Origin: Spirosoma endophyticum
GTDB taxonomy: Bacteria; Bacteroidota; Bacteroidia; Cytophagales; Spirosomataceae
Assembly: GCF_900112365.1 (NCBI RefSeq)
Contig: NZ_FOLQ01000016.1
Span: 62,001-126,000 of the forward strand
Direction: 5' to 3'
DNA length: 64,000 nucleotides
Shown here: positions 26,192 through 35,071 of the stretch, in pieces
Layout of the letters: the number at the start of each line of letters is the position of its first letter
How positions within the stretch are numbered: the first letter of the stretch is position 1
Notes under the pieces: generated by a model
What the model was told of the DNA's origin: nothing
Databases searched by the model: none
The model's input: only the letters and a program-made list of their open reading frames with translations
Position numbers and translations under genes: made by a program

Positions 26192-28417
26192 ATGATCAAT
26201 CGTAATCAAATTGGATGGCTGGTGAGCAGTTTCGTCCTGATCGCTCATCTGGCTACTGCACAGCAAGCTAAACAACGCTACGCCAGTCTTCAGCAGGCCG
26301 TTTTTTCGGGTGGTCAGCTCAGCGGGTCGGCGGGACCACGTAGCGTTAACTGGATTGAGGGTGGTACTAAGTTTTCCTTTCTTGATGGGCAGCGTACGAT
26401 AAAAACGCTGTCACCAAAGGACCAGAAAGAAGAGATTGTTTTTGATGGAAGCCATTTGAAATTTCCCGGTACGGAGAAAGCCTTTGACTATGAGTCATTT
26501 CAATGGTCCAGAGATTCAAAGAATATACTTTTCCAAACTAATTTTCGTAAGGTGTACCGCCATTCAGGTATATCCGATTACTACGTGTATGCCGTCGCCG
26601 ACAAGAGTTTGAAACTCGTTGCCAGGGATGCCCAAACTGCCGAACTCGCGCCTGATGGGGGCAAAGTGGGGTATGAGCGGGGTGGAAATCTGTTCGTGTT
26701 TGATTTTGCGACCCAGAAGGAGACGCAACTCACCGACGATGCCAAACCTGCCTTTATGAACGGGCGTTTTGGCTGGGTTTATGAGGAAGAATTTGGATTG
26801 GCGCAAGCCTGGGATTGGTCGCCCGATAGCAAGTTTATTTCCTTCTGGCAGTCTGATGAACGGCAAGTGCCGATGTACAAGCTGACCGATTATAAAGGGT
26901 TCGATGAGAAATTCGATTCGCTACCGTATCCGCGCGTTGGTGACGCAAACCCGATCGTCCGCATCGGTGTCATCGAAATTGCCAACAAGGCAAAACAATG
27001 GATAAAGGTTGACCTGGGAGATGGCTATATTCCGCGCGTTTACTGGACGTCGCAGGAAGGACAAATTGCACTGATGCATCTAAACCGCAAACAGAATCAC
27101 CTGCGTCTGTTTATGGCGAACGCACGTACGGGCGAGGCTCGCCAGATCATGGAAGAAAAATCGAACACCTGGGTGGATGTCTTCGACTTCTTTGCGGGCC
27201 TCAATCACCTGATTCACTTTCCGGCGGGTGTTCAGGAGTTTTACTGGGTATCGGATCGCGACGGATTTGCGCATCTATACCGTTACGATTATTCGGGGAA
27301 ACTGCTCAACGCGGTCACGAGCGGAAAATGGGAGGTAACTTATGTTCACCACATCGATACGAAGGCAAAGAAAGTTTATTTCACCTCGACCGAAGCGTCG
27401 CCACTGGAATGGCAGTTGTTTGTAGCAGATGTAGACGGCAAAAATAAACGCCGATTAACGTCGGTACCTGGTAAACATACGGTCAATTTTTCGCCCAACG
27501 GTCAGTATTTTATTGACAAATATTCGAACATATCAACACCTACGCAGGTCGAATTGCGCGATACAAAGGGTCAGCTTATCAAGGCATTAGAAACGAATAA
27601 ACGAGTGATGGACTACGTTGCCAGTCACGATTACGCTCCTAAAGAACTCGCCAACTTTACTACGTCTGATGGTCAACAAATAGATATTTCCATTATCAAA
27701 CCCCTGGATTTCAATCCGTCCCGGAAGTATCCTGTTGTCGTTGATATTTACGGTGGACCGGGGGCGCAATCGGTCTACAATGAATTTGCAACTTCCGGCT
27801 GGCACCAGTGGCTGGCACAGACAGGATACGTAGTGGTTAGTGTCAATAACCGGGGAAGTGGGGGCTATGGCCGTGATTTTGAAAAAGTTGTTTATGAGAA
27901 ACTGGGTAAGTACGAAAGTCAGGATTTTGTCGAAACGGCAGCTTATCTGGCAAAACAACCGTGGGTAAATGGTAGTCGTATAGCCATTAGGGGGCATAGT
28001 TATGGTGGGTATATGAGCAGCTACACCATGCTGACGCATCCGGGTGTATTCAAAGTGTCGCTGGTAGGCGCACCCGTAACGGACTGGCGGCTTTATGATT
28101 CCATTTACACGGAGCGCTACATGGGTCTTTTGCCGGAAAACGAGGCCAAATATAAAGCTAGTGCTGTATCACCTTACGCAAAAAATCTGGCGGGAAAGAT
28201 GTTCGTTGCCCATTCAACGATGGACGAAAATGTACACGTTCGTAATACGTTTCAGTTGATGAATGCGTTTGAAGATGCAGGTAAAGATGCCGATTTGCGT
28301 ATTTATCCACCTGGTGCACACGGCGTAGCCTACAGCCCAGGCACACAGTTGCTACTCTTTCAGCAGTATACTACGTATCTGGAGACGTATTTGAAAGGCA
28401 AAACAGTTGAGAATTAA
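26192..28417 (+). CDS. Dipeptidyl peptidase IV, peptidase family S9B
   Basis: A 741-residue exported serine peptidase that releases X-Pro or X-Ala dipeptides from N-termini. The signal peptide ends at LATAQQ (about residue 24). The N-terminal eight-bladed propeller (about 40-480) contains WVYEEEFGLAQAWDWSPDSK, which carries the Glu-Glu pair that binds the substrate's free amino group. The C-terminal alpha/beta hydrolase has YGGPGAQSV, the nucleophile in GHSYGGYMS, an Asp in STMDENVH and the His in PPGAHGVAY. It is a single gene in the opposite direction to susC and probably works in periplasmic or surface protein use together with the other peptidases in this window. Confidence 0.93.
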   Translation: MINRNQIGWLVSSFVLIAHLATAQQAKQRYASLQQAVFSGGQLSGSAGPRSVNWIEGGTKFSFLDGQRTIKTLSPKDQKEEIVFDGSHLKFPGTEKAFDYESFQWSRDSKNILFQTNFRKVYRHSGISDYYVYAVADKSLKLVARDAQTAELAPDGGKVGYERGGNLFVFDFATQKETQLTDDAKPAFMNGRFGWVYEEEFGLAQAWDWSPDSKFISFWQSDERQVPMYKLTDYKGFDEKFDSLPYPRVGDANPIVRIGVIEIANKAKQWIKVDLGDGYIPRVYWTSQEGQIALMHLNRKQNHLRLFMANARTGEARQIMEEKSNTWVDVFDFFAGLNHLIHFPAGVQEFYWVSDRDGFAHLYRYDYSGKLLNAVTSGKWEVTYVHHIDTKAKKVYFTSTEASPLEWQLFVADVDGKNKRRLTSVPGKHTVNFSPNGQYFIDKYSNISTPTQVELRDTKGQLIKALETNKRVMDYVASHDYAPKELANFTTSDGQQIDISIIKPLDFNPSRKYPVVVDIYGGPGAQSVYNEFATSGWHQWLAQTGYVVVSVNNRGSGGYGRDFEKVVYEKLGKYESQDFVETAAYLAKQPWVNGSRIAIRGHSYGGYMSSYTMLTHPGVFKVSLVGAPVTDWRLYDSIYTERYMGLLPENEAKYKASAVSPYAKNLAGKMFVAHSTMDENVHVRNTFQLMNAFEDAGKDADLRIYPPGAHGVAYSPGTQLLLFQQYTTYLETYLKGKTVEN

Positions 28418-28465
28418 AAATGGAAGAGGTGACAGGTTCAAAACCTGTCACCTCTTCCATTTTTA
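28415..28465. terminator. Bidirectional terminator containing both stop codons
   Basis: A 24-base perfect stem (28415-28438 with 28442-28465) and a 3-base loop. The first three bases of the left arm are the TAA of the DPP IV gene and the last three of the right arm are the ruvA stop on the other strand, so one hairpin serves both convergent genes with no spare sequence. A- and T-runs flank it on both strands. Confidence 0.85.
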
Positions 28466-29053
28466 ACGTAGTGCCCGCCGAATTACATCTTCGACAGATA
28501 GCGTCGGATCGGCTTTTAAGGCATCGTCGACACTTTTTTCGGCGGTTACTCTGGGGAATCCCAGGGCTACTAATGCAGCCAGTGACTCCTCCCGCACGGG
28601 GTTGGCGGCTGGTTGTTGACGGTAACTTGGGCCGTCTGGTACAACGCCCGCTTTTTTCATTTTGTCGCGCAATTCGAGAATGATACGTTGAGCGGTTTTG
28701 GCACCAATTCCCTTGATGGCCTGCACGGCCCGGACATTCTCGCCCAGAATCGCCAGGCGAAGGTCACCCGGTTGCATAGCGGAGAGCATACCCAGCGCGG
28801 TGTTTGGACCAACGCCCGAGACGCCAATTAAATCCAGAAACAAGGCTTTTTCGTCGGCATTGGCAAAGCCGTAAAGCGCCTGCAAATCTTCCCGAAACAG
28901 ATGGTGGATGAACAGTTTAATCCGGTCGCCACCACCGGGAAGTACTGAATATGTCTGAAGTGATATATGAATTGAGTAGCCTACGCCGTGCACATCAATA
29001 ATGGCGTGAGTAGGTTCTTTGAAGGTCAGAATTCCATCTAAATAGGCAATCAT
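28463..29053 (-). CDS. ruvA: Holliday junction branch migration protein RuvA
   Basis: A 196-residue DNA-binding subunit of the RuvAB branch-migration complex in recombination and repair. Domain I is the N-terminal OB fold (MIAYLDGILTFKEPTHAIID, then VGYSIHISLQTY and LFIHHLFREDLQALYGF). Domain II has the two helix-hairpin-helix motifs (IGVSGVGPNTAL and IKGIGAKTAQRIILEL). The flexible linker and the C-terminal domain III (AALVALGFPRVTAEKSVDDAL), which contacts RuvB, are complete. The length is normal. RuvB and RuvC are not adjacent, as is common in this phylum. Confidence 0.96.
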   Translation of the reverse strand: MIAYLDGILTFKEPTHAIIDVHGVGYSIHISLQTYSVLPGGGDRIKLFIHHLFREDLQALYGFANADEKALFLDLIGVSGVGPNTALGMLSAMQPGDLRLAILGENVRAVQAIKGIGAKTAQRIILELRDKMKKAGVVPDGPSYRQQPAANPVREESLAALVALGFPRVTAEKSVDDALKADPTLSVEDVIRRALR

Positions 29054-29108
29054 TCGACTGTTGGAAAAGCTTGTTTTTAAGGTACTTATATAGAGTAAAG
29101 ATACGAAA

Positions 29109-29142
29109 AACCCACGACTTTTCTGAGTGAAAGTCGTGGGTT
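29109..29142 (-). terminator. Terminator after the lytic transglycosylase gene
   Basis: A 13-base stem, 29109-29121 with 29130-29142 (core CCCACGACTTT / AAAGTCGTGGG). On the minus strand it is followed by TTTTT. It lies between the transglycosylase stop and ruvA. Confidence 0.75.
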
Positions 29143-29176
29143 AAACGCAGATGAAATGACGCGTTCTGGTGCCAAA

Positions 29177-30796
29177 TTAGCCCACAATCAGTTTTTGTCC
29201 TGGGCGGAGAGCATTGCTGCGAATGTGGTTCATTTTCTTGAGCTGGTCAATTGACAGACCACCGTAGCGTTGTGCAATGTTCCATAACGTATCGCCATCC
29301 TGCACGCGATGGTACCGTGGCTTGTACCGTTTCGTTTTCGCAATCGCCACCTCTTTTTTGTGGCCTTTAGCCGTTCCCTGATCGGCTAACCGCTCAGTAC
29401 GGGTTTCATCCGCTTCCTTCAGGATGATTATTTTTTGGTTGGGCTGAAGCGTAATTGAGCGCAGGTGATTCCAGCGCTTCAAATCGTAGACTTCAACGTT
29501 GTAGCGCTCCGCAATCTCATTCAGATTGTCTTTCTTTTTGACGACGTAGATTTGCTTTTTGGGCTTGCGCATCACCACCGTTTCCAGATCCTCTTCGGGC
29601 TCGTCAGCTGATTCGGCTTCAGCGAGTCGCGCAACTATTTTCTCTGAGCCGCCTGCTTTCGCAGTTTTAGCTAATATCTGCGTAGCAAGCGCTTCTTCTT
29701 TGCCAATGTTAGCTAATGGATTACTACTCAACGCGGCCCAGGTTCCCAATGAGTCGGCTCCATAACGAACGTCTTCGGCAGTAGCCAGTAAAATGTGTTC
29801 CATGTTACCCGGTACCCGACTGGCTGAGTCCAGAATCGCTCGGCGGTGGCTGGCAAAATAAGTGTACTGCTGGCGGGGTACCCGTAACGGATAGCGGTTT
29901 GTGAAAGGAGGTAAAATCGTTGTGGTGATGGCCGGATTCATTTTCTGTAGATCGGCCAGGTCCATTGTACTGTGTTTGGCAAACGTTTCGAGATTGAAGT
30001 AGCCTGTAATCTGGATCGTATCCATTGGTATTGGAGACTGGAATGTCTCGCCAAAAATGCCGTGATCGCTGGCATGATTCATCAGGTACGTAAACGCTAC
30101 AAACTGAGGAACATAGCCACGGGTTTCTTTAGGCAAGGCATCATAAATCGCGTAGTATGAATCGCCCCCTGACCGACGCATAGCCCGTTTAACCGCTCCT
30201 GGTCCGCAATTATAGGCCGCCATTGTTAATTCCCAGTCACCAAAAATAGCGTACAGGTCGCGGAGATATTTGCAGGCCGCTTCAGTCGCTTTAACGGGGT
30301 CCATACGTTCGTCTACATAGTCGTCCTGATAGAGCTTCAAATCCCGACCCGTACCGGGCATAATTTGCCAAAGGCCACCAGCGCCCGAGTGCGAAACAGC
30401 ACGTGGGGTTAGCGAAGATTCAACAATAGAGAGGTATTTTAACTCGTCGGGTAAGTTGTATTCCGATAGCATCCGCTCATAAAGGGGGAAGAAAAGCGGC
30501 ATACGTTCGAGCATCAATTTGATCAGGCTCGGCTTCCGGAAGGTGAAATAATCTACGTAGGACTGGACGGCTTTGTGGTAATTCAGTGGAATGTCTTTCT
30601 GCAACTTGGTCAACCGTTCGCGGAGTACACTATCAGGAACGGTATTGACGGCTATAACGGTATCTTGTTTGAGCGTTGGTGCGTTGGGCAATTGTGGTTC
30701 AGGTCGGGGTGTACTTTCGGCGCGAGCCACCATCGTCAGGCCCAGCATCATGCTCATCAGGCCTAGTTTTAAGAGGGCGAGGTTCAGATACTTCAT
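29177..30796 (-). CDS. Membrane-bound lytic murein transglycosylase with two LysM domains (MltD type)
   Basis: A 539-residue exported enzyme that cleaves the glycan strand of peptidoglycan. The signal peptide is MKYLNLALLKLGLMSMMLGL and onward to ARA at residue 26. The SLT goose-lysozyme-like domain lies at about 110-260, with catalytic Glu in SIVESSLTPRAVSHSGAGGL, then WQIMPGTG and AYNCGPGAVKRA. A long linker leads to two LysM peptidoglycan-binding modules: about 420-465 (KKKDNLNEIAERYNVE) and 492-539 (VQDGDTLWNIAQRYGG). E. coli MltD has the same arrangement. It lies 76 bases downstream of gatA on the same strand. Confidence 0.93.
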   Translation of the reverse strand: MKYLNLALLKLGLMSMMLGLTMVARAESTPRPEPQLPNAPTLKQDTVIAVNTVPDSVLRERLTKLQKDIPLNYHKAVQSYVDYFTFRKPSLIKLMLERMPLFFPLYERMLSEYNLPDELKYLSIVESSLTPRAVSHSGAGGLWQIMPGTGRDLKLYQDDYVDERMDPVKATEAACKYLRDLYAIFGDWELTMAAYNCGPGAVKRAMRRSGGDSYYAIYDALPKETRGYVPQFVAFTYLMNHASDHGIFGETFQSPIPMDTIQITGYFNLETFAKHSTMDLADLQKMNPAITTTILPPFTNRYPLRVPRQQYTYFASHRRAILDSASRVPGNMEHILLATAEDVRYGADSLGTWAALSSNPLANIGKEEALATQILAKTAKAGGSEKIVARLAEAESADEPEEDLETVVMRKPKKQIYVVKKKDNLNEIAERYNVEVYDLKRWNHLRSITLQPNQKIIILKEADETRTERLADQGTAKGHKKEVAIAKTKRYKPRYHRVQDGDTLWNIAQRYGGLSIDQLKKMNHIRSNALRPGQKLIVG

Positions 30797-30872
30797 GCAG
30801 TTCTCGGTTTGGTTCGTTACGTTTTAATGTAGTTGTGACGTATGCCTGGCCAGGAAACATACATCCCATTTC

Positions 30873-32297
30873 TTATATATTTTTTGCCAGGGCCACTAAC
30901 GCCCCTTCGGCAAAAGGAGGGGCCATCAATTGTAAGCCAATTGGCAGGCCGTTGGCATCGGTTCCATTAGGGATCGATATAGCCGGATAGCCCACTACGT
31001 TAGCCTGCACCGTGAAAATATCGGCAAGGTACATTTGCAGTGGATCGTCCGTTTTCTCCCCCAGCCGGAACGCCGGAGTGGGCGTAGTAGGGGAAAGTAA
31101 AAAATCATATTTCTCAAAAACACGCTCGGTTTCCTGGCGAATTAGCCGCCGGACCTGCTGCGCTTTGGTATAATAGGCATCATAATAGCTGGCACTGAGT
31201 GCAAATGTGCCGAGCAGAATCCGCCGACGTACTTCTGCCCCAAATCCTTCGGTACGGCTTTTTTTGTACAACGACAAAAGATCCATTACTGATGTACCAT
31301 CCCCCTGACTACGATATCCGTACCGTACTCCGTCAAAACGCGACAGATTCGATGAGGCTTCGGCAGTGGTCAAAATATAATACGTAGGGAGTAAATAGTT
31401 GATAAGCGATAAGTCAACGGGTTCTACTATATGACCAGCGGCTCGCAACTCATTAAGGGTAAGCTGAGTAGCGTCTCGAATGCTTTTGTCTACACCCGCG
31501 CTCTCAACGCCATCGCGAAGATATGCAATACGTAAAGGTCTGTCGGGTAGGGTAGCGGAGGTGTAGGAAGCGACCGGCTGGCTCGATACGGTGCTATCAA
31601 ATTCATCAGGTCCAGCCATGATCTCGAGCAGCAATGCCGCATCGTTGGCATTGTTAGCAATGGGGCCGATACAATCGAATGAGGATGCGTAGGCAATAAG
31701 TCCCCAACGACTAATACGTCCGTAGGTTGGTTTCAATCCCACTACACCGCAAAAAGCGGCTGGTTGTCGAACCGAGCCGCCGGTGTCAGAACCAATACTA
31801 GCCAGACAAAGACCCGCCTGTACCGCTACAGCAGAGCCGCCACTCGACCCACCCGGTACCCGATCAGGATCGACTGCGTTGCGAACGGGACCAAAGGCCG
31901 AGTTCTCGTTCGAGGAACCCATGGCAAACTCATCGCAGTTTTGCCGACCAATGATAATGACATCTTCGTCCAGCAACCGTTGTATGGCTGTCGCAGTAAA
32001 TTGGGCGGTAAAGTTTTCCAGAATCCGGCTTCCGGCCCGAACGCTGTGTCCAGCGTAACTCAGTACGTCTTTGATACCAATAATCATACCAGCCAGTCGT
32101 CCGGCTGTACCCGCTGCCAGTTTTTGGTCAACAGCTTCGGCTTGTTGTCGGGCTTCGTCGGCGTAGACTTCGGTAAAAACGTTCAGGTGTTGGTTTTCGT
32201 CAATACGAGCCAGATATTGATCCACCAATTGAAGGCAGGTAATCGTGCCGGTTTTAAGATCGGCTTGAACGGAGGAGAAGTTACGGTAGATTATCAA
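30873..32297 (-). CDS. gatA: Glutamyl/aspartyl-tRNA amidotransferase subunit A
   Basis: A 474-residue amidase subunit of GatCAB, which converts Glu-tRNA(Gln) or Asp-tRNA(Asn) to the amide form by using glutamine. The amidase-signature triad is visible: Lys in GIKDVLSYAG, cis-Ser and nucleophilic Ser in PGGSSGGSAVAVQAG and SDTGGSVRQPA. The C-terminal FLLSPTTPTPAF and YPAISIPNG segments are conserved too. The ATG at 32297 gives the usual length. gatB and gatC are not adjacent. The terminator at 32376-32420 lies between it and tatA, so it probably has its own promoter in the 70-base gap, though I cannot see a clean one. Confidence 0.94.
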   Translation of the reverse strand: MIIYRNFSSVQADLKTGTITCLQLVDQYLARIDENQHLNVFTEVYADEARQQAEAVDQKLAAGTAGRLAGMIIGIKDVLSYAGHSVRAGSRILENFTAQFTATAIQRLLDEDVIIIGRQNCDEFAMGSSNENSAFGPVRNAVDPDRVPGGSSGGSAVAVQAGLCLASIGSDTGGSVRQPAAFCGVVGLKPTYGRISRWGLIAYASSFDCIGPIANNANDAALLLEIMAGPDEFDSTVSSQPVASYTSATLPDRPLRIAYLRDGVESAGVDKSIRDATQLTLNELRAAGHIVEPVDLSLINYLLPTYYILTTAEASSNLSRFDGVRYGYRSQGDGTSVMDLLSLYKKSRTEGFGAEVRRRILLGTFALSASYYDAYYTKAQQVRRLIRQETERVFEKYDFLLSPTTPTPAFRLGEKTDDPLQMYLADIFTVQANVVGYPAISIPNGTDANGLPIGLQLMAPPFAEGALVALAKNI

Positions 32298-32375
32298 AAT
32301 AAAAAACAGTTGCTGTCATTCCGGTGGTCTGGCCTATCAACTCCGCACCCTGTTCGGAAAGACAAACTAATAAAA

Positions 32376-32420
32376 ACAGACAATCAGGCAGCTCCCGGAA
32401 GGAGCTGCCTGATTGTCTGT
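32376..32420 (-). terminator. Terminator after tatA
   Basis: A perfect 20-base stem (32376-32395 with 32401-32420) and a 5-base loop. On the minus strand the U-tract TTTTTA follows. It separates tatA from gatA. Confidence 0.85.
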
Positions 32421-32435
32421 CACGAACAAACTCGA

Positions 32436-32642
32436 TTATTTCGTATCGGTCTCTTTCAGGCCGTCTTCGATATTTTCGCGAACGTCTTTTGTGGCGTCTT
32501 TAAACTCTTTGATGCCTTTTCCAAGGCCCCGTGCGAGTTCGGGGATTTTTTTAGCGCCGAACAACAGGAGCAATGCCAGGAAGATAAGGATCATTTCCTG
32601 ACTGCCCAAACCCAAAATTGCAAAAATGCTTGCCAATACCAT
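32436..32642 (-). CDS. tatA: Twin-arginine translocase subunit TatA/TatE
   Basis: A 68-residue component of the twin-arginine pathway, which moves folded proteins across the inner membrane. A single N-terminal membrane helix (MILIFLALLLLFGAKKIPELARGLGKGI) is followed by the conserved Phe-Gly hinge, an amphipathic helix and a charged tail. The longer residue run before the helix (MVLASIFAILGLGSQE) is usual for Bacteroidota TatA. tatC is not in the window. A strong hairpin follows, so it is a separate transcript from gatA. Confidence 0.92.
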   Translation of the reverse strand: MVLASIFAILGLGSQEMILIFLALLLLFGAKKIPELARGLGKGIKEFKDATKDVRENIEDGLKETDTK

Positions 32643-32734
32643 GGTTTCTGGAATTTGAATGTATGCAAAAATAACAAAACTCTCTCGTACAATCTATTAA
32701 AACGTACTGAAACTTACGTAGTAATAGCCAATTT

Positions 32735-32800
32735 GGTTTTCAGTTTACGGTATTTGGTTTGTCACTCTATAACCGTAAACCACTTACTGTAAACTTTAAC
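32735..32800. repeat. Intergenic imperfect palindrome with GTTTACRGTA core
   Basis: Left arm GTTTACGGTATTTGGTTT (from 32743) and right arm AACCGTAAACCACTTACTGT then AAAC are imperfect reverse complements. It fills the gap between the YkvA-family gene and tatA. A related core lies at 39896-39910 and in the repeat at 51020-51077. Confidence 0.5.
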
Positions 32801-32815
32801 CTCATTCAATTCTAC

Positions 32816-33277
32816 TCACCCAATTTTAATCGTCTCACCTCGCCGAGGTACGTTCTCACCCGAACTGGTTGTGGTGGTTTCCCATTGACGAAATTTCTCA
32901 ATGTCGTCCTTTATGCCGCTGAATAGCCAGAACATCAGCGCTATATCGTCCGTCAAGCCCACGATGGGCAAAAAATCAGGCAGGATGTCAATGGGTGAAA
33001 CAAAATAGATCAATACGGCAATGATTCGGATCAGCGTTTTCCAGGGTAGTTCACGATATTGCCCTGATGCATAGGCTTTTAACAAGCGCGTGACAACACC
33101 TAACTGATCACGAAACGCTGAAATGTTTGCCCCTGACAAACCACCACTTTTTTCTACTGCGTCGCGAATTAATTGCAACAAACTCCGGGTATTTCGAGCA
33201 TAGCGAACGGCTCCTATATTCGCCCGTTTAAAGAAAATTGAGGTTAGAATTCGTGAAATGAGATTGCTGTTTTTCAT
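32816..33277 (-). CDS. YkvA family (DUF1232) membrane-associated protein
   Basis: A 153-residue protein. The ATG at 33277 is chosen because it begins a normal MKNSNLISRIL lead; an in-frame start at 33313 would add 12 residues. The DUF1232 core spans about 75-125, with LPWKTLIRIIAVLIYFVSPIDILPDFLPIVGLTDDIALMFW shown here in parts: YFVSPIDILPDF and GLTDDIAL are its signature, and the stretch is hydrophobic enough to enter the membrane. The family is widespread and its function is not settled. It is divergent from mdh. Confidence 0.85.
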   Translation of the reverse strand: MKNSNLISRILTSIFFKRANIGAVRYARNTRSLLQLIRDAVEKSGGLSGANISAFRDQLGVVTRLLKAYASGQYRELPWKTLIRIIAVLIYFVSPIDILPDFLPIVGLTDDIALMFWLFSGIKDDIEKFRQWETTTTSSGENVPRRGETIKIG

Positions 33278-33404
33278 TAGTATTGTTTTTGCCGTTCTGG
33301 CTGGTGCCAGCATAACAAAGCAAAGGATGAGTAAAGTCTAACAATTTTTACTTCGAATAGTCTATTAACGGTAAATAGGTCCAGAAGTTTTATTCCAAAC
33401 GCTG

Positions 33405-33436
33405 TTGGTTTGTCTTGAACCAGGGCCTTACTTTTG
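33405..33436 (+). promoter_or_regulatory. Candidate promoter of mdh
   Basis: TACTTTTG at 33429-33436 matches TAnnTTTG, and TTG at 33405-33407 lies 21 bases upstream of it. The start codon follows 34 bases later. Confidence 0.5.
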
Positions 33437-33470
33437 CGTCGCTTGTTAACCCTTTAATTCCGAATACCAT

Positions 33471-34412
33471 ATGAAAGTTACCGTAGTAGGTGCTGGGGCC
33501 GTTGGTGCCACCTGTGCCGACAACATTGTTCGTCGGGAACTCGCCCATGAAGTTGTGCTCCTGGACATCAAGGAAGGCATCAGCGAAGGCAAATCCCTCG
33601 ATATGCTTCAGGCATCTACATTGCTCGACTGCGATATTAAACTGACGGGTTCTACCAATGATTATGAGAAAACAGCCGGTTCGGATGTTGTCGTCATCAC
33701 GTCTGGGCTTCCCCGTAAGCCAGGTATGACGCGCGAAGACCTCATTGGCATCAATGCCGGTATCGTGAAAGGTGTGACAGAAAACATCCTGAAACATTCG
33801 CCCGACGCCATCTTTATCATTATCTCGAACCCGATGGATACGATGACGTATCTGGCGCTGAAGTCGTCGGGCTTGCCAAAAAATCGGGTCATTGGCTTAG
33901 GAGGTGCCCTGGATTCTGCTCGCTTCAAAACGTATCTGTCACTCGCTCTAAATTGCTCGCCTAACGACCTGCAAGCCTCCGTTATTGGTGGTCACGGCGA
34001 TACAACCATGATCCCGCTGACACGGTTGGCCACGAAAGCAGGTGTTCCGGTAAGCCAGTTTCTGGACGAAGAAACACTGAAAAAAGTAGCTGCCGACACG
34101 ATGGTGGGCGGTGCTACGTTGACAGGACTGATTGGAACGTCGGCCTGGTATGCGCCGGGTGCTGCTGGTGCCTACATGGTTGAGAGCATTCTTCGCGATC
34201 AGAAACGTATAATTCCGTCCTGCGTGTTGCTTGAAGGCGAATACGGCCAGTCGGATATTTGCCTGGGTGTACCGGTCGTTCTGGGACGTAATGGTTGGGA
34301 AGAAATCATTGATTACAAACTAACCGACGAAGAACAGGCGGCTTTCAACAAATCGGCCGATGCCGTTCGGAACATGAATGGTGTACTGAGCACGTTGAAT
34401 ATCGGCGTGTAA
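33471..34412 (+). CDS. mdh: Malate dehydrogenase
   Basis: A 313-residue NAD-dependent enzyme of the citric acid cycle interconverting malate and oxaloacetate. It is of the lactate-dehydrogenase-like type found in Bacteroidota. The NAD fold opens with MKVTVVGAGAVGATCADNI, with Asp in VVLLDIKEG. Specificity for malate is shown by the substrate loop GLPRKPGMTREDL (Arg in the position that is Gln in lactate dehydrogenase). ISNPMDTMTYLALK and the catalytic His in VIGGHGDTTMIPL are intact. It is a single-gene unit with its own promoter and terminator. Confidence 0.96.
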   Translation: MKVTVVGAGAVGATCADNIVRRELAHEVVLLDIKEGISEGKSLDMLQASTLLDCDIKLTGSTNDYEKTAGSDVVVITSGLPRKPGMTREDLIGINAGIVKGVTENILKHSPDAIFIIISNPMDTMTYLALKSSGLPKNRVIGLGGALDSARFKTYLSLALNCSPNDLQASVIGGHGDTTMIPLTRLATKAGVPVSQFLDEETLKKVAADTMVGGATLTGLIGTSAWYAPGAAGAYMVESILRDQKRIIPSCVLLEGEYGQSDICLGVPVVLGRNGWEEIIDYKLTDEEQAAFNKSADAVRNMNGVLSTLNIGV

Positions 34413-34440
34413 CTACAGTATAGTCCAAAATAGATCAAAA

Positions 34441-34470
34441 ACTGACCGTTCACAGACGGTCAGTTTTTTT
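34441..34470 (+). terminator. Intrinsic terminator of mdh
   Basis: ACTGACCGT (34441-34449) pairs with ACGGTCAGT (34456-34464), the loop is 6 bases, and a run of T follows to 34470. Confidence 0.9.
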
Positions 34471-34553
34471 CGTTAACGGTTACTAAGTCTTTTGTACGAA
34501 CTACCTGGGTTGATAGCGATATTGCTTCACACATTTAACGACTCCTTTAATTT

Positions 34554-35000
34554 ATGAAAATAGCGTCTTTATTTACCCTGCTTTGTTTATGTCTTATCAA
34601 TTCGGCTTTCCGGAGCGATTCTATTCAAAAATTATCAACCGATGATTTCACAACTATCTATATCTACCGAGGTGGGCAATTTTACGCGTCGGCAATAAAC
34701 TATAGTATCTACGTCAATGGCGAGAAAATCTGTAAACTCAGCAATAACAAATTCATAGAGTACAAAGTAAAGCCCGGCAAACTGGCCATAACAGCGCAGC
34801 GGGGTGGCATCGAAGTATTTAAACGGGAGACTGGGCTTGATCTGGATACCGAAGCCGGAAAGAAGTACTACGTTAAAGGGGATGTAAAATCGAGTCTTAC
34901 CCGAACTCGTCTGGAGATGTCGGAAGTGACAGAGAATACCGCCAATCGTGATATGAAAGATATGACGGTTGACAAATGCCAGGAGACAATGACTAATTGA
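34554..35000 (+). CDS. DUF2846 domain exported protein
   Basis: A 148-residue protein with a signal peptide (MKIASLFTLLCLCLINSAFR). The mature part follows the DUF2846 pattern: TIYIYRGGQFYASAINYSIY, VNGEKICKLSNNKFIEYKV, PGKLAITAQ, and then KKYYVKGDV. The domain is a small beta sandwich found in lipoproteins and periplasmic proteins; its function is unknown. There is a Cys near residue 12 but no convincing lipobox at the cleavage point, so it is probably soluble in the periplasm. It stands alone between mdh and a convergent porin, sharing the terminator at 35011. Confidence 0.75.
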   Translation: MKIASLFTLLCLCLINSAFRSDSIQKLSTDDFTTIYIYRGGQFYASAINYSIYVNGEKICKLSNNKFIEYKVKPGKLAITAQRGGIEVFKRETGLDLDTEAGKKYYVKGDVKSSLTRTRLEMSEVTENTANRDMKDMTVDKCQETMTN

Positions 35001-35010
35001 GGTGCCAATG

Positions 35011-35061
35011 TTTACATAAAAACTGCCCCGTCATACGATGACGGGGCAGTTTTTATGTAAA
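35011..35061. terminator. Bidirectional terminator, 24-base perfect stem
   Basis: 35011-35034 and 35038-35061 are perfect reverse complements around a 3-base loop (ACG). The stem is GC-rich at the top (CTGCCCCGTCAT) with A/T runs at the base on both strands, as expected for a terminator shared by the convergent DUF2846 and porin genes. Confidence 0.88.
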
Positions 35062-35071
35062 CCCAGCAGTG

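Noticed and set aside
31764-32792. 342-codon open frame opposite gatA and tatA
   Set aside because: It is antisense to two well-recognised genes, has no coherent composition or motif, and crosses the tatA terminator. It is a shadow of the high-confidence minus-strand genes.
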